Assembly (NCBI GenBank): GCA_947650365.1
Contig: CANTAL010000096.1
Location: 1-64,000 of the forward strand
DNA from: Chamaelirium japonicum
Lineage: Eukaryota > Streptophyta > Magnoliopsida > Liliales > Melanthiaceae
DNA: 64,000 bases
Direction of reading: 5' to 3'
A program made the position numbers and the translations under genes. Shown one piece after another: positions 14,068 through 30,327 of the stretch (position 1 is the stretch's first letter; each line of letters begins with the position of its first letter). Under the pieces are notes generated by a model. It saw only the letters and a list, made by a program, of their open reading frames with translations. It had not been told where the DNA came from and did not search any database.

Positions 14068-17000
14068 TCATTCGTACGATCCATTCTAATTCATTCGTAA
14101 GATCCATTCTAATTCATTCGTACGATCCATTCTAATTCATTCGTACGATCCATTGTAATTCATTCGCACGAATGTATACATTCTAGTTCATTCGTATGAT
14201 CCATTCTAATTCATTCGTACGATCCATTCTAATTCATTCGCACGATCCATTCTAATTCATTCGTACGATCAATTCTAATTCATTCGCACAAATGTATCCC
14301 ACACGATCCATTCTAATTCATTCGTACGTTCCATTCTAATTCATTAGCACGATCCATGCTAATTCAATCGTTCGATCAATTCTAATTCATTAGCTCGATC
14401 CATTCTAATTCATTCGTACGATCCATTCTAATTCATTCGCACGATCCATTCTAATTCATTCATAGGAACCATTCTAATTCATTCATAAGATCTATTCTAA
14501 TTCTTTCGCACGAATGTATCCATTCTAATTCATTCGCACGAATGTATCCATTCTAATTCATTCGTACGATCCATTCTAATTCATTCGTACGATCCATTCG
14601 AATTCATTCGCACGATCTATTCTAATTCATTCATATGATCCATTCTAATTCATTCATACAATCCATTCTAATTCTTTCACACAATCCATTCTAATTCATT
14701 CGTACGATCCATTCTAATTCATTCGTACAATCCATTCTATTTCATTCGTACGATCCATTCTTACTCATTCGTATCATCCATTCTAATTCATTCGTATGAT
14801 CCATTCTAATTCATTCGTACGATCAATTCTAATTCATTCGCACGAATGTATCCATTCTAGTTCATTCGTACGATCCATTCTAATTCATTCGTACGATCCA
14901 ATCTAATTCATTCGCACGATCCATTCTAATTCATTCGTACGATCCATTCTAATTCATTCATACGATCCATTCTAATTCATTCGTACGATCCATTCAAATT
15001 CATTCGTACAATCTATTCTAATTCATTCGTACGAATGGATAAATTCGTGTGAATGAATTAGAATGGATCATACGAATGAGTAAGAATGGATCGTACGAAT
15101 GAAATAGAATGGATTGCACGAATGAATTAGAATGGATCGTACGAATGAATTAGAATGGATCGTGTCAAAGAATTAGAATGGATTGTATGAATGAATTAGA
15201 ATGGATCGTACGAAGGAATAAGAATGGATCGTACGAATGAATTAGAATGGATAGTACGAATGAATTAGAATAGATCGTACAAATGAATTAGAATGGATCG
15301 TACGAATGAATTAGAATGGATCGTGTGAAAGAATTAGAATGGATCGTACGAATGAATTAGAATGGATCGTGCGAATGAATTAGACTGGATCGTACGAATG
15401 AATTAGAATGGATCGTGCTAATGAATTAGAATTGATCGAACGAATGAATTAGCATGGATCGTGCATTCGTACGATCCATTCTAATTAATTCGTAAGATCC
15501 ATTCTAATTCATTCGTACGATCCATTTTAATTCATTCGTACGATCCATTCTAATACATTCGTACGATTCATGCTAATTCATTCGCATGATCCATTCTAAT
15601 TCATTTGTACGATCCATTCTTGTTCATTCATACGATCCATTCTAATTCATTCGCACAATATATTCTAATTCATTCGTACAATCCATTATAATTCATTCGT
15701 ATGATCCATTCTAATTCATTTGTACTATCCATTCTAATTCATTCGCACGATCAATTCTAATTCATTCATACGATCCATTCTAATTCATTCATACGATCCA
15801 TTCTAATTCATTCCTACAATCCATTCTAATTCATTCGCCCGATCCATTCTAATTCATTCATACGATCCATTCTATTCGAATGGATCATGCGATCCATTAG
15901 AATTCATTCGCACGATCTATTCTAATTCATTCATACGATCCATTCTAATTCATTCATACAATGCATTCTAATTCTTTCACACGATCCATTCTAATTCATT
16001 CGTACGATCCATTCCAATTCATTCGTATAATCCATTCTATTTCATTTGTACGATCCATTCTTACTCATTCGTATGATCCATTCTAATTCATTCGTACGAT
16101 CCATTCTAATTCATTTGTACGATCCATTCTAATTCATTCGTACAATCCATTCTATTTCATTCGTACGATCCATTCTTACTCATTCGTATGATCCATTCTA
16201 ATTCATTCACACGAATGTATCCATTCTAATTCATTCATATAATCCATTCTAATTTATTCCGTACAATCCATTCTAATTCATTCGTACGATCGTACGAATG
16301 AATTAGAATGGATCGTACGAATGAATTAGAATAGATTGTGCGAATGAATTAGAATGGATCGTACGAATGAATTAGAATGGATCGTACGAATGAATTAGAA
16401 TGGATCATACGAATGAGTAAGAATGGATCGTACGAATGAATTAGAATGGATCGTACGACTAAATTAGAATGGATACATTCGTCCGAATGAATTAGAATGG
16501 ATCATACGAATGAGTAAGAATGGATCGTACGAATGAAATAGAATAGATCGTACGAATGAATTAGAATGGAATATACGAATGAATTAGAATGGATCGTACG
16601 AATGAATTAGAATGGATCGTATGAATGAATTAGAATGGATCGTACGAATGAATTAGAATGGATCGTGCGAATGAATTCGAATGGATCGAGCTAATGAATT
16701 AGAATGGAATAGAATAGATTGTACGAATGAATTAGAATGGATCGTACGAAGGAATTAGAATGGATCCTACGAATGAATTAGAATGGATCGTACGAATGAA
16801 TTAGAATGGATACATTCGTGCGAATGAATTAGAATGGATACATTCGTGCGAAAGAATTAAAATAGATCATATGAATGAATTAGAATGGATCCTATGAATG
16901 AATTAGAATGGATCATGCGAATGAATTAGAATGGATCGTACGAATGAATTAGAATGGATCTTGTGAAAGAATTAGAATGGATTGCACGAATGAATTAGAA

Positions 17001-18512
17001 TGGATTGTACGAATGAATTAGAATGGATCGTGTGAAAGAATTAGAATGGATTGTATGAATGAATTAGAACGTACGATCCATTCTAATTCATTCGTACGAT
17101 CCATTCTAATTCCTTCATATGATCCATTCTAATTCATTCGTACGACCCATTCTAATTCATTCGCGCAATCTATTCTAATTCATTCATACGATCCATTCTA
17201 ATTCATTCGTACGATCCATTCTAATTCATTCATACAATCCATTCTAATTTATTCGCACGAATGTATCCATTCTAATTCATTCGTACGATCCATTCTAATT
17301 CATTAATATGATCCATTCAAATTCATTCGTACGATCCATTCTAATTCACTCATACGATCCATTCTAATACATTCATATGATCCATTCTAATTCATTTGCA
17401 CGAATATATCCATTCTAATTCATTCGTATGATCACGAATGTATCCATTCTAGTTCATTCGTACGATCCATTCTAATTCATTCGTACGATACATTCTCATT
17501 CATTCATACGATCTATTCTAATTCATTCATACAATCCATTCTAATTCTTTCACGCGATCCATTCTAATTCATTCGTACGATTCATTCGTAGGATCCATTC
17601 TAATTCATTCGTACGATCCATTCTAATTGATTCGCACGAATGTATCCATTCTAGTTCATTCGTATGATCCATTCCAATTCATTCGTACGATCCATTCTAA
17701 TTCATTCGCACGATCTATTCTAATTCATTCTAATTCATTCGTACGATCCATTCTACGATCCATTCTAATTCATTCGTATATTCCATTCTAATTCATTAGC
17801 ACGATCCATGCTAATGAATTAGAATGGATCGTACGATCCAATCTAATTTATTCATACGATCCATTCTTACTCATTCGTATGATCCATTCTAATTCAATCG
17901 TACGATCCATTCTAATTCATTCGTACGATCCATTCTAATTCCTTCATACGATCCATTCTAATTCATTCGTACGATCCATTCTAATTCATTCGTACGATCC
18001 ATTCTAATTCCTTCGTACGATCCATTCTAATTCATTCATACGATCCATTCTAATTCATTTGCACGATCCATTCTAATTCATTCGTACGATCCATTCTAAT
18101 TCATTCATACGATCCATTCAAATTCATTCACACGAATGTATCCATTCTAATTCATTCGTACGATCCATTCCAATTCATTCACACGTGCAAATGAATTAGA
18201 ATGGATCGTATGAATGTATTAGAATGGATCGTGCGAATGAATTAGAATGGATCGTGCGAATGAATTAGAATGGATCGTACGAATGAACTAGAATGGATAC
18301 ATTCGTGCGAATGAATTAGAATGGATCGGACGAATGAATTACAATGGATCGTACGAATGAATTAGAATGGATCGTACGAAAGAATTAGAATGGATACATT
18401 CGTCCGAATGAATTAGAATAGATCATACGAATGAGTAAGAATGGATCGTACGAATATATTAGAATAGATTGTACGAATGAATTAGAATGGATTAGACGAA
18501 TGAATTAGAATG

Positions 18513-18663
18513 GATCGTGTGAAAGAATTAGAATGGATTGTATGAATGAATTAGAATGGATCGTATGAATGAATTAGAATGGATCGTGCGAATGAATTCG
18601 AATGGATCGTACGAATTCATTCTAATTCATTCATACAATCCATTCTAATTCTTTCACACGATC
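18513..18663. repeat. Inverted-repeat junction, spacer orientation A
   Basis: Arms 18,513-18,558 and 18,618-18,663 match over 46 bp. The spacer reads with GAATTCGAATGG before CGTACGAATTC, as at 10.7 kb. The duplicate in copy 2 is 36,188-36,338, where the right arm has one base change. Confidence 0.87.
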
Positions 18664-21600
18664 CATTCTAATTCATTCGTAGGATCCATTTTAATTCATT
18701 CGTACAATCTATTCTATTTCATTCGTACGATCCATTCTTACTCATTCGTATGATCGATTCTAATTCATTCGGACGAATGTATCCATTCTACTTTATTCGT
18801 ACGATCCATTCTAATTCATTCGTACGATCCATTCTAATTCCTTCGTACGATCCATTCTAATTCATTCGTACGATCCATTCTAATTCATTCATACGATCCA
18901 TTCTAATTCATTCGTACGATCCATTCTAATTCATTCGCACAAATGTATCCATTCTAATTCATTCGTACAATCCATTCTAATTTATTCATAAGATCCATTC
19001 TAATTCATTAGTACGATCCATTCTAATTCATTCGTACGATCCATTCTAATTCATTCGCACGAATGTATCCATTCTAGTTCATTCGTACGATCCATTCTAA
19101 TTCATTCGTACGATCCATTCTAATTCATTCATACAATCCATTCTAATTCTTTCACACGATCCATTCTAATTCATTCGTATGATCCATTCTAATTCATTCG
19201 TATGAATGTAACCATTCTAATTCATTCATACGATCCATTCTAATTCATTCGTACGATCTATTCTAATTCATTCATACGATCCATTCTAATTCATTCGTAC
19301 GATCCATTCTAATTCATTCGCACGAATGTATCCATTCTAGTTCATTCGTACGATCCATTGTAATTCATTCGTACGATCCATTCTAATTCATTCATACAAT
19401 CCATTCTAATTCTTTCACACGATCCATTCTAATCCATTCGTATGATCCATTCTAATTCATTCGGACGAATGTATCCATTCTAATTTATTCGTACGATCCA
19501 TTCTAATTCATTCGTACGATCCATTCTAATTCATTCGTACGATCCATTCTTACTCATTCGTATGATCCATTCTACTTCATTCGTACGATCCATTCTAATT
19601 CATTCGTACGATCGATTCTAATTCATTCGCACTATCCATTCTAATTCATTCGTATGATCCATTCTAATTCATTCGTATGATCCATTCTAATTTATTCGTT
19701 CAAATATATCCATTCTAATTCATTCGTACGATCCATTCTAATTCATTCGTACGAATGTATCCATTCTAATTCATTCGTACGATCCATTCTAATTCATTCG
19801 TACGATCCATTCTAATTCATTCATATGATCCATTCTAATTCATTCGGACGAATGTATCCATTCTAATTTATTCGTACGATCCATTCTAATTCATTCATTT
19901 GATCCATTCTAATTCATTCGTACGATCCATTCTAATTCATTCGTCTGATCCATTCTAATTCATTCGCACGAATGTATCCATTCTAATTCATTCGTACGAT
20001 CCATTCTAATTCATTCATACGATCCATTCTAATTCATTCGTAAGATCCATTCTAATTCATTCGTACGATCCATTCTAATTCATTCGTACGATCCATTCTA
20101 ATTCATTCGCACGAATGTATCCATTCTAGTTCATTCGCACGATCTATTCTAATTCATTCATACAATCCATTCTAATTCTTTCACACGACCCATTCTAATT
20201 CATTCGTACGATCCATTCTAATTCATTCGCACAATCCATTCTATTTCATTCGTACGATCCATTCTTACTCATTCGTATGATCCATTCTAATTCATTCGCA
20301 CGATACGAATGAATTAGAATGGATCGTGCGAATGAATTAGAATGGATCGTACGAATGAATTAGAATGGATCGTACGAATGAACTTGAATGGATACATTCG
20401 TGCGAATGAATTAGAATGGATCGTACGATTGAATTAGAATGGATCGTACGAATGAATTAGAATGGATCTTATGAATGAATTAGAATGGATCGTACGAATG
20501 AATTAGAATGGATCGTACGAATGAATTAGAATGGATACATTCGTGCGAATGAATTAGAATGGATCGGACGAATGAGTTAGAATGGATCGTACGAATGAAT
20601 TAGAATGGATCGTACGAAAGAATTAGAATGGATCGTACGAATAAATTAGAATGGATACATTCGTCCGAATGAATTAGAATGGATCATACGAATGAGTAAG
20701 AATGGATCGTACGATTGAAATAGAATGGATCGTACGAATGAACTAGAATGGATACATTCGTGCGAATGAATTAGAATGGATCGTACGAATGAATTAGAAT
20801 GGATCGCACGAATGAATTAGAATGGATCTTACAAATGAATTAGAAGGGATACATTCGTGCGAATGAATTAGAATGGATCGGACGAATGAATTAGAATGGA
20901 TCGTACGAATGAATTAGAATGGATCGTACGAATGAATTAGAATGGATCGTGCGAATAAATTAGAATTGATCATACGAATGAGTAAGAATGGATCGTACGA
21001 ATGAAATAGAATGGATCGTACGAATGAATTAGAAAGGATACATTCGTGCGAATGAATTAGAATGGATACATTCGTGCGAATGAATTAGAATGGATAGGAC
21101 GAATGAATTAGAATGGATCGTATGAATGAATTAGAATGGATCGTGCGAATGAATTAGAATGGATCGTACGAATGAATTAGAATGGATCGTACGAATGAAT
21201 TAGAATGGATCATACGAATGAGTAAGAATGGATCGTACGAATGAAATACAATGGATTGTACGAATGAATTAGAATGGATACATTCATGCGAATGAAATAG
21301 AATGGATCGGACGATTGAAATAGAATGGATCGTACGATTCATTCTAATTCATTCGTACGATCCAGTCTAATACATTCGGACGATTCATGCTAATTCATTT
21401 GCACGATCCATTCTAATTCATTCGTACGATCCATTCTTATTCATTCATACGATCCATTCTAATTCTTTCGCACAATCCATTCTAACTCATTCGTACAATC
21501 CATTCTAATTCATTCGTATGATCTATTCTAATTCATTCGCACGAATGTAACCATTCTAATTCATTCATACGATTCATTCTAATTCATTCGTACGATCCAT

Positions 21601-24600
21601 TCTAATTCATTCGTACGATCCATTGTAATTCATTCATACAATCCATTTAGATTCATGCGCACAAATGTATCCATTCAAATTCATTCGTACGATCCATTCT
21701 AATTCATTCGTACGATCCATTCTAATTCATTCATACGATCTATTCTAATTCATTCATACAATCTATTCTAATTCTTTCACACGATCCATTCTAATTCATT
21801 CGTACGATCCATTCTAATTCATTAGTACGATCCATTCTAATTCACTCATACGATCCATTCTAATACATTCGTACGATCTATTCTAATTCATTTGCACGAA
21901 TATATCCATTCTAATTCATTCGTACGATCCATTCTAATTCATTCATACGATCCATTCTAATTCATTTGCACGAATATATCCATTCTAATTCATTCGTACG
22001 ATCCATTCTAATTCCTTCGTACGATCCATTCTAATTCGTTCGTACAATCCATTCTAATTCATTCGTACGATCCATTCTAATTCATTCGTACGATCCATTC
22101 TAATTCATTAGTATGATCCATTCTAATTCATTCGTACGATCCATTCTAATGAATTAGAATTGATCGTACGAATGAAATAGAATGGATTGCCCGAATGATT
22201 TAGAATGGATCGTACGAATGAATTAGAATGCATCGTGTGAAAGAATTAGAATGGATTGTACGAATGAATTAGAATGGATACATTTGTGCGAATGAATTAG
22301 AATGGATCGTACCAATGAGTAAGAATGGATCGTACGAATGAAATAGAATGGATTGTGCGAATGAATTAGAATGGATCGTACGAATGAATTAGAATGGATC
22401 GTGTGAAAGAATTAGAATGGATTGTATGAATGAATTAGAATAGATCGTATGAATGAATTAGAATGGATCGTATGAGTGAATTAGAATGGATACGAAGGAA
22501 TTAGAATGGATCGTACGAAGGAATTAGAATGGATCGTACGAAGGAATTAGAATGGATCATACGAATGAAATAGAATGGATCGTACGAAGGAATTAGAATG
22601 CATCGTACGAAGGAATTAGAATGGATCGTACGAAGGAATTAGAATGGATCGTATGAATGAATTAGAATGGATATATTCGTGCAAATGAATTAGAATGGAT
22701 CGTATGAATGAATTGGAATGGATCGTATGAGTGAATTAGAACGGATCGTACGAATGAAATAGAATGAATTAGAATGAATTAGAATTGATCATACGAATGA
22801 AATAGAATGGATTGTACGAATGATTTAGAATGGATCGTACGAATGATTTAGAATGGATACATTCGTGCGAATGAATTAGAATGGATCATACGAATGAGTA
22901 AGAATGGATCGTACGAATGAAATAGAATGGATTGTACGAATGAATTAGAATGGATTCGTACGAATAAATTAGAATGGATACATTCGTGCGAATGAATTAG
23001 AATGGATCATACCAATAACTAAAAATGGATCGTACGAATGAAATAGAATGGATTGTGCGAATGAATTAGAATGGATCGTACGAATGAATTAGAATGGATC
23101 GTACGAATGAATTAGAATGGATCATACGAATTAATTAGAATGGGACGAATGAATTAGAATGGATCGTACGAATGAATTAGAATGGATCGTACGAATGAAT
23201 TAGAATGGATCGTACGAATTAATTAGAATGGATCATACGAATGAATTAGAATGGATCGTACGAATGAATTAGAATGGATCGTACGAATGAATTAGAATGG
23301 ATACATTTGTGCGAATGAATTAGAATGGATACATTCGTGCGAATGAATTAGAATGGATTGTATGAATGAATTAGAATGGATCGTACGATCCATTCGAATT
23401 CATTCGCATGATCCATTCTAATTCATTCGTACGATCCATTCTAATTCATTCATACGATCCATTCTAATTCATTCGTACGATCCATTCTAATTCATTCGTA
23501 TATTCCATTCTAATTAATTCGTACGATCTATTCTATTTCATTCGTACGATCCATTCTTACTCATTCGTATGATCCATTCTAATTCATTCAGACGAATGTA
23601 TCCATTCTAATTTATTCGTACGATCCATTCTAATTCATTCGTACGATCCATTCTTACTCATTCGTATGATCCATTCTAATTCATTCGTACGATCCATTCT
23701 AATTCATTCGCTCGAATGTATCCATTCTAATCCATTCGTACGATCCATTCTAATTCATTAGCACGATCCATTCTAATTCTTTCACACGATCCATTCTAAT
23801 TCATTCGTACGATCCATTCTAATTCATTCGTACAATCCATTCTATTTCATTCGTACGATCCATTCTTACTCATTCGTATGATCCATTCTAATTCATTCAC
23901 ACGAATGTATCCATAATGGATCATACGAATGAGTAAGAATGGATCTTATGAATGAAATAGAATGGATTGTGCGAATGAATTAGAATGGACCGTACGAATG
24001 AATTAGAATGGATCGTACGAATGAATTAGAGTGGATATATTTGAACAAATAAATTAGAATGAATCATACGAATGAATTAGAATGGATCGTACGAATGAAT
24101 TAGAATGGATAGTGCGAACGAATTAGAATCGATCGTACGAATGAATTAGAATGGATCGTACGAATGAATTAGAATGGATCATACGAATGAGTAAGAATGG
24201 ATCGTACGAATGAATTAGAATGGATCGTACGAATGAATTAGAATGGATCGTGCTAATGAATTAGAATTGATCGAACGAATGAATTAGCATGGATCGTGCT
24301 AATGAATTAGACTGGATCGTACGACTGAATTTGAATGGATACATTTGTGCGAATGAATCTAAATGGATTGTATGAATGAATTACAATGGATCGTACGAAT
24401 GAATTAGAATGGATCGTACGAATAAATTAGAATGGATCAAATGAATGAATTAGAATGGTTACATTCATGCGATGAATTAGAATGGATCGTACGAATGGAT
24501 TAGAATGGATCGTATGAGTGAATTAGAATGGATACGAAGGAATTAGAATGAATCGTACGAAGGAATTAGAATGGATCATACGAATGAAATAGAATGGATC

Positions 24601-24857
24601 GTACGAAGGAATTAGAATGGATCGTACGAAGGAATTAGAATGCATTCGTACGATCCATTCTAATCCATTCATACAATCCATTCTAATTCATTCATACGAT
24701 CCATTCTATTTCATTCGCACGATCCATTCTAATTCTTTCGTACGATGCATTCTAATTCATTCGTACGATCCATTCTAATTCATTCATTTGATCCATTCTA
24801 ATTCATTCGTACGATCCATTCTAATTCATTCGTCCGATCCATTCTAATTCATTCGCA

Positions 24858-27800
24858 TGAATTAGAATGAATTATATGAATGAATTAGAATGGATAGTAC
24901 GAATAAAGTAGAATGGATCGTATGAATGAATTAGAATGGATACATTCGTGCGAATGAATTAGAATGGATCGTACGAATGAATTAGAATGGATCCTATGAA
25001 TGAATTAGAATGGCTCGTGTGAAAGAATTAGAATGGATTGTATGAATGAATTAGAATAGATCGTGGGAATGAACTAGAATGGATACATTCGTGCGAATGA
25101 ATTAGAATGGATCGTACGAATGAATTAGAATGGATCGTATGAATGAACTAGAATGGATCTTACGAATGAATTAGAATGGATCGTACGAATGAATTAGAAT
25201 GGATCGTACGAATGAATTAGAATGGATACATTCGTGCGAATGAATTAGAATGGATCGGACGAATGAATTAGAATGGATCGTACGAATGAATTAGAATGGA
25301 TCAAATGAATGAATTAGAATGGATCGTACGAATAAATTAGAATGGATACATTCGTCCGAATGAATTAGAATGGATCGTACGAATGAGTTAGAATGGATCG
25401 TACGAATGAATTAGAATGGATCGTACGAATGAATTAGAATGGATACATTCGTACGAATGAATTAGAATGGATCGTACGGAATGAATTAGAATGGATATAT
25501 TTGAACGAATAAATTAGAATGGATCATACGAATGAATTAGAATGGATCGTACGAATGAATTAGAATGGATAGTGCGAATGAATTAGACTCGATCGTACGA
25601 ATGAATTAGAATGGATCGTACGAATGAATTAGAATGGATCATACGAATGAGTAAGAATGGATCGTACGAATGAATTAGAATGGATCGTACGAATGAATTA
25701 GAATGGATCGTACGAATAAATTAGAATGGATACATTCGTCCGAATGAATTAGAATGGATCATACGAATGAGTAAGAATGGATCGTACGAATGAAATAGAA
25801 TAGATTGTACGAATGAATTATAATGGATCCTACGAATGAATTAGAATGGATCGTGTGAAAGAATTAGAATGGATTGTTTGAATGAATTAGAATGGATCGT
25901 ATGAATGAATTAGAATGGATCGTACGAATGGATTAGAATGGATCGTACGAATGAATTAAAATGGATCGTACGAATGAACTAGAATGGATACATTCGTGTG
26001 AATGAATTAGAATGGATCGTACGAATGAATTAGAATGGATCGTACGAATGAATTAGAATGGATCGTACGAATAAATTAGAATGGATACATTCGTACGAAT
26101 TAATTAGAATGGATCGTACGGAATGAATTAGAATGGATATATTTGAACGAATAAATTAGAATGGATCATACGAATGAATTAGAATGGATCGTACGAATGA
26201 ATTAGAATGGATAGTGCGAATGAATTATTCTCGATCGTACGAATGAATTAGAATGGATCGTACGAATGAATTAGAATGGATCATACGAATGAGTAAGAAT
26301 GGATCGTACGAATGAATTAGAATGGATTGTACGAATGAATTAGAACGGATCGTACGAATAAATTAGAATGGATACATTCGTCCGAATGAATTAGAATGGA
26401 TCATACGAATGAGTAAGAATGGATCGTACAAATGAAATAGAATAGATTGTACGAATGAATTAGAATGGATCCTACGAATGAATTAGAATGGATCGTGTGA
26501 AAGAATTAGAATGGATTGTATGAATGAATTAGAATGGATCGTATGAATGAATTAGAATGGATCGTACGAATGGATTAGAATGGATCGTACGAATGAATTA
26601 GACTGGATCGTACGAATGAACTAGAATGGATACATTCGTGCGAATGAATTAGAATGGATCGTATGAATGAATTAGAATGGATCGTACGAATGAATTAGAA
26701 TGGATCTTACGAATGAATTAGAATGGATCGTACGAATGAATTAGAATGGATCGTACGAATGAATTAGAATAGATCGTACGAATGAATTAGAATGGATCGT
26801 ACGAAGGAATTAGAATGGATCGTACGAATGAATTAGAATGGATCGTATGAATGAATTAGAATGGATACATTCGTGCGAATGAATTAGAATGGATTGTACG
26901 AATGAATTAGAATGGATCATATGAATGAATTAGAATGGATACATTCGTGCGAATGAATTAGAATGGATCGTACGAATGAATTAGAATGGATCGTATGAAT
27001 GAATTAGAATGGTTACATTCATGCGAATGAATTAGAATGGATCGTACGAATGGATTAGAATGGATCGTACGAATGGATTAGAATGGATATATTCGAGCGA
27101 ATGAATTAGAATGGATCGTACGAATGAATTAGAATGGATCGTACGAATGGATTAGAATAGATCCTACGAATGGATTAAAATGGATACCTTTGTGCACATG
27201 AATTAGAATGGATCGTATGAATGAATTAGAATGGATCATATGAATGAATTAGAATGGATCGTGTGAAAGAATTAGAATGGATTGTAAGAATGAATTAGAA
27301 TAGATCGTATGAATGAATTAGAATGGATCGTACGAATGAATTAGAATGGATCGTATGAATGAATTAGAATGGATCGTACGAATGAATTAGAATGGATACA
27401 TTCGTGCGAATGAATTAGAATGGATACATTCGTGCGAATGAATTAGAATAGATCGTATGAATGAATTAGAATGGATCCTATGAATGAATTAGAATGGATC
27501 GTGCGAATGAATTAGAATGGATCGTACGAATGAATTAGAATAGATCGTACGAATGAATTAGAATGGATCGTACGAATGGATCGTACGAATGGATTAGAAT
27601 GGATCAATTTGAGCGAATGAATTAGAATGGATCGTACGAATGAATTAGAATGGATCGTACGAATAAATTAGAATGGATACATTCGTCCGAATGAATTAGA
27701 ATGGATCATACGAATGAGTAAGAATGGATCATACGAATGAAATAGAATAGATTGTACGAATGAATTAGAATGGATCCTACAAATGAATTAGAATGGATCG

Positions 27801-27896
27801 TGTGAAAGAATTAGAATGGATTGTATGAATGAATTAGAATGGATCGTATGAATGAATTAGAATGGATCGTGCGAATGAATTCGAATGGATCGTATG
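24858..27896 (+). repeat. Longest forward tract, with a 642-bp local tandem repeat
   Basis: A single-orientation tract of about 3 kb. Within it the marker CGTACGGAATG followed by linker ATATATTTGAAC occurs near 25,476 and again near 26,118, and the sequence between repeats in the same order of variants. This defines a local higher-order unit of 642 bp. The corresponding tract in copy 2 is 42,557-45,498. Confidence 0.85.
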
Positions 27897-30327
27897 AATT
27901 TATTCTAATTCATTCATACAATCCATTCTAATTCTTTCACACGATCCATTCTAATTCATTTGTACGTTCCATTCTAATTCATTAGCACGATCCATGCTAA
28001 TTCATTCGTTCGATCAATTCTAATTCATTAGCACGATCCATTCTAATTCATTCGTACGATCCATTCTAATTTATTCGCACGATCCATTCTAATTCATTCA
28101 TAGGATCCATTCTAATTCATTCATACGATCTATTCTAATTCTTTCGCACGAATGTATCCATTCTAATTCATTCGCACGAATGTATCCATTCTAATTCATT
28201 CGTACGATCCATTCTAATTCATTCGCACAAATGTATCCATTCTAATTCATTCGTACGATCAATTCTAATTCATTCGCACGATCCATTCTAATTCATTCGT
28301 ACGATTCATTCTAATTCTTTCACACGATCTATTCTAAGCCATTCTAATTCATTCGTACGAATCCATTCTAATTTATTCGTACAATCTATTCTATTTCATT
28401 TGTACGATCCATTCTTACTCATTCGTATGATCCATTTTAATTCATTTGGACGAATGTATCCATTCTAATTTATTCGTACGATCCATTCTAATTCATTCGT
28501 ACGATCCATTCTAATTCATTCGCTCGAATGTCTCCATTCTAATCCATTCGTACGATCCATTCTAATCCATTCGTACGATCCATTCTAATTCATTCGCATG
28601 AATGTAACCATTCTAATTCATTCATTTGATCCATTCTAATTCATTCGTACGATCCATTCTAATTCATTAGCACGATCCATGCTAATTCATTCGTTCGATC
28701 AATTCTAATTCATTAGCACGATCCATTCTAATTCATTCGTACGATCCATTCTAATTCATTCGCACGATCCATTCTAATTCATTCATAGGATCCATTCTAA
28801 TTCATTCATACGATCTATTCAAATTCTTTCGCACGAATGTATCCATTCTAATTTATTCGCACGAATGTATCCATTCTAATTCATTCGTACGATCCATTCT
28901 AATTCATTCATACGATCCATTCTAATTTATTCGTACGATCCATTCTAATTCATTCATATGATCTATTCTAATTCATTCATACAATCCATTCTAATTCTTT
29001 CACACGATCCATTCTAATTCATTCGTACGATCCATTCTAATTCATTCGCACAATCCATTCTATTTCATTCGTACGATCCATTCTTACTCATTCGTATGAT
29101 CCATTCTAATTCATTCATATGATCCATTCTAATTCATTCGTACGATCCATTCTAATTCATTCATACGATCCATTCTAATTCATTCGTACGATCCATTCTA
29201 ATTCATTCGCACGAATGTATCCATTCTAGTTCATTCGTACGATCCATTCTAATTCATTCGTACGATCCATTCTAATCCATTCGTACGTTCCATTCTAATT
29301 CATTCATACGATCCATTCTAATTCATTCATACAATCCATTCTAATTCTTTCACATGATCCATTCTAATTCATTCGTAGGACCCATTCTAATTCATTCATA
29401 CAATCTATTCTATTTCATTCGTATGATCCATTCTTACTCATTCGTATGATCCATTCTAATTCATTCAGACGAATGTATCCATTCTAATTTATTCGTACGA
29501 TCCATTCTAATTCATTCGTACGATCCATTCTAATTCATTCGTACGATCCATTCTTACTCATTCGTATGATCCATTCTAATTCATTCGTACGATCCATTCT
29601 AATTCATTCGTACGATCGAGTCTAATTCATTCGCACTATCCATTCTAATTCATTAGTACGATCCATTCTAATTCATTCGTATGATCCATTCTAATTTATT
29701 CGTTCAAATATATCCATTCTAATTCATTCCGTACGATCCATTCTAATTCATTCGTACGAATGTATCCATTCTAATTCATTCGTACGATCCATTCTAATTC
29801 ATTCGTACGATCCATTCTAATTCATTCGGACGAATGTATCCATTCTAATTTATTCGTACGATCCATTCTAATTCATTCATTTGATCCATTCTAATTCATT
29901 CGTACGATCCATTCTAATTCATTCGTCCGATCCATTCTAATTCATTCGCACGAATGTATCCATTCTAATTCATTCGTACGATCCATTCTAATTCATTCGT
30001 ACGATCCATTCTAATTCATTCGTAAGATCCATTCTAATTCATTCATACGATCCATTCTAATTCATTCGTACGATCTATTCTAATTCATTCGCACGAATGT
30101 ATCCATTCTAGTTCATGCGCACGATCTATTCTAATTCATTCATACAATCCATTCTAATTCTTTCACACGAGCCATTCTAATTCACTCATAGGATCCATTC
30201 TAATTCATTCGTACGATCCATTCTAATTCATTCGCACGAATGTATCCATTCTAATTCATTCATACTATCCATTCTACTTCATTCGTACTATCCATTCTAA
30301 TTCATTCATACAATTCATTCTAATTCA
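27897..30327 (-). repeat. Reverse satellite tract, 27.9-30.3 kb
   Basis: Begins at an inverted-repeat junction (right arm 27,902-27,946) and carries ordered CATTAGCACG, CATTCGTTCGATC and TCTTTCACAC variants. Its counterpart in copy 2 is 45,499-47,929, and a more diverged relative starts at 8,107. Confidence 0.83.

Noticed and set aside
21154..21342. 62-codon frame, with a near-identical one at 38,783-38,971
   Set aside because: The near-identity comes from the 19 kb duplication, not protein conservation. Both are satellite translations without any domain.
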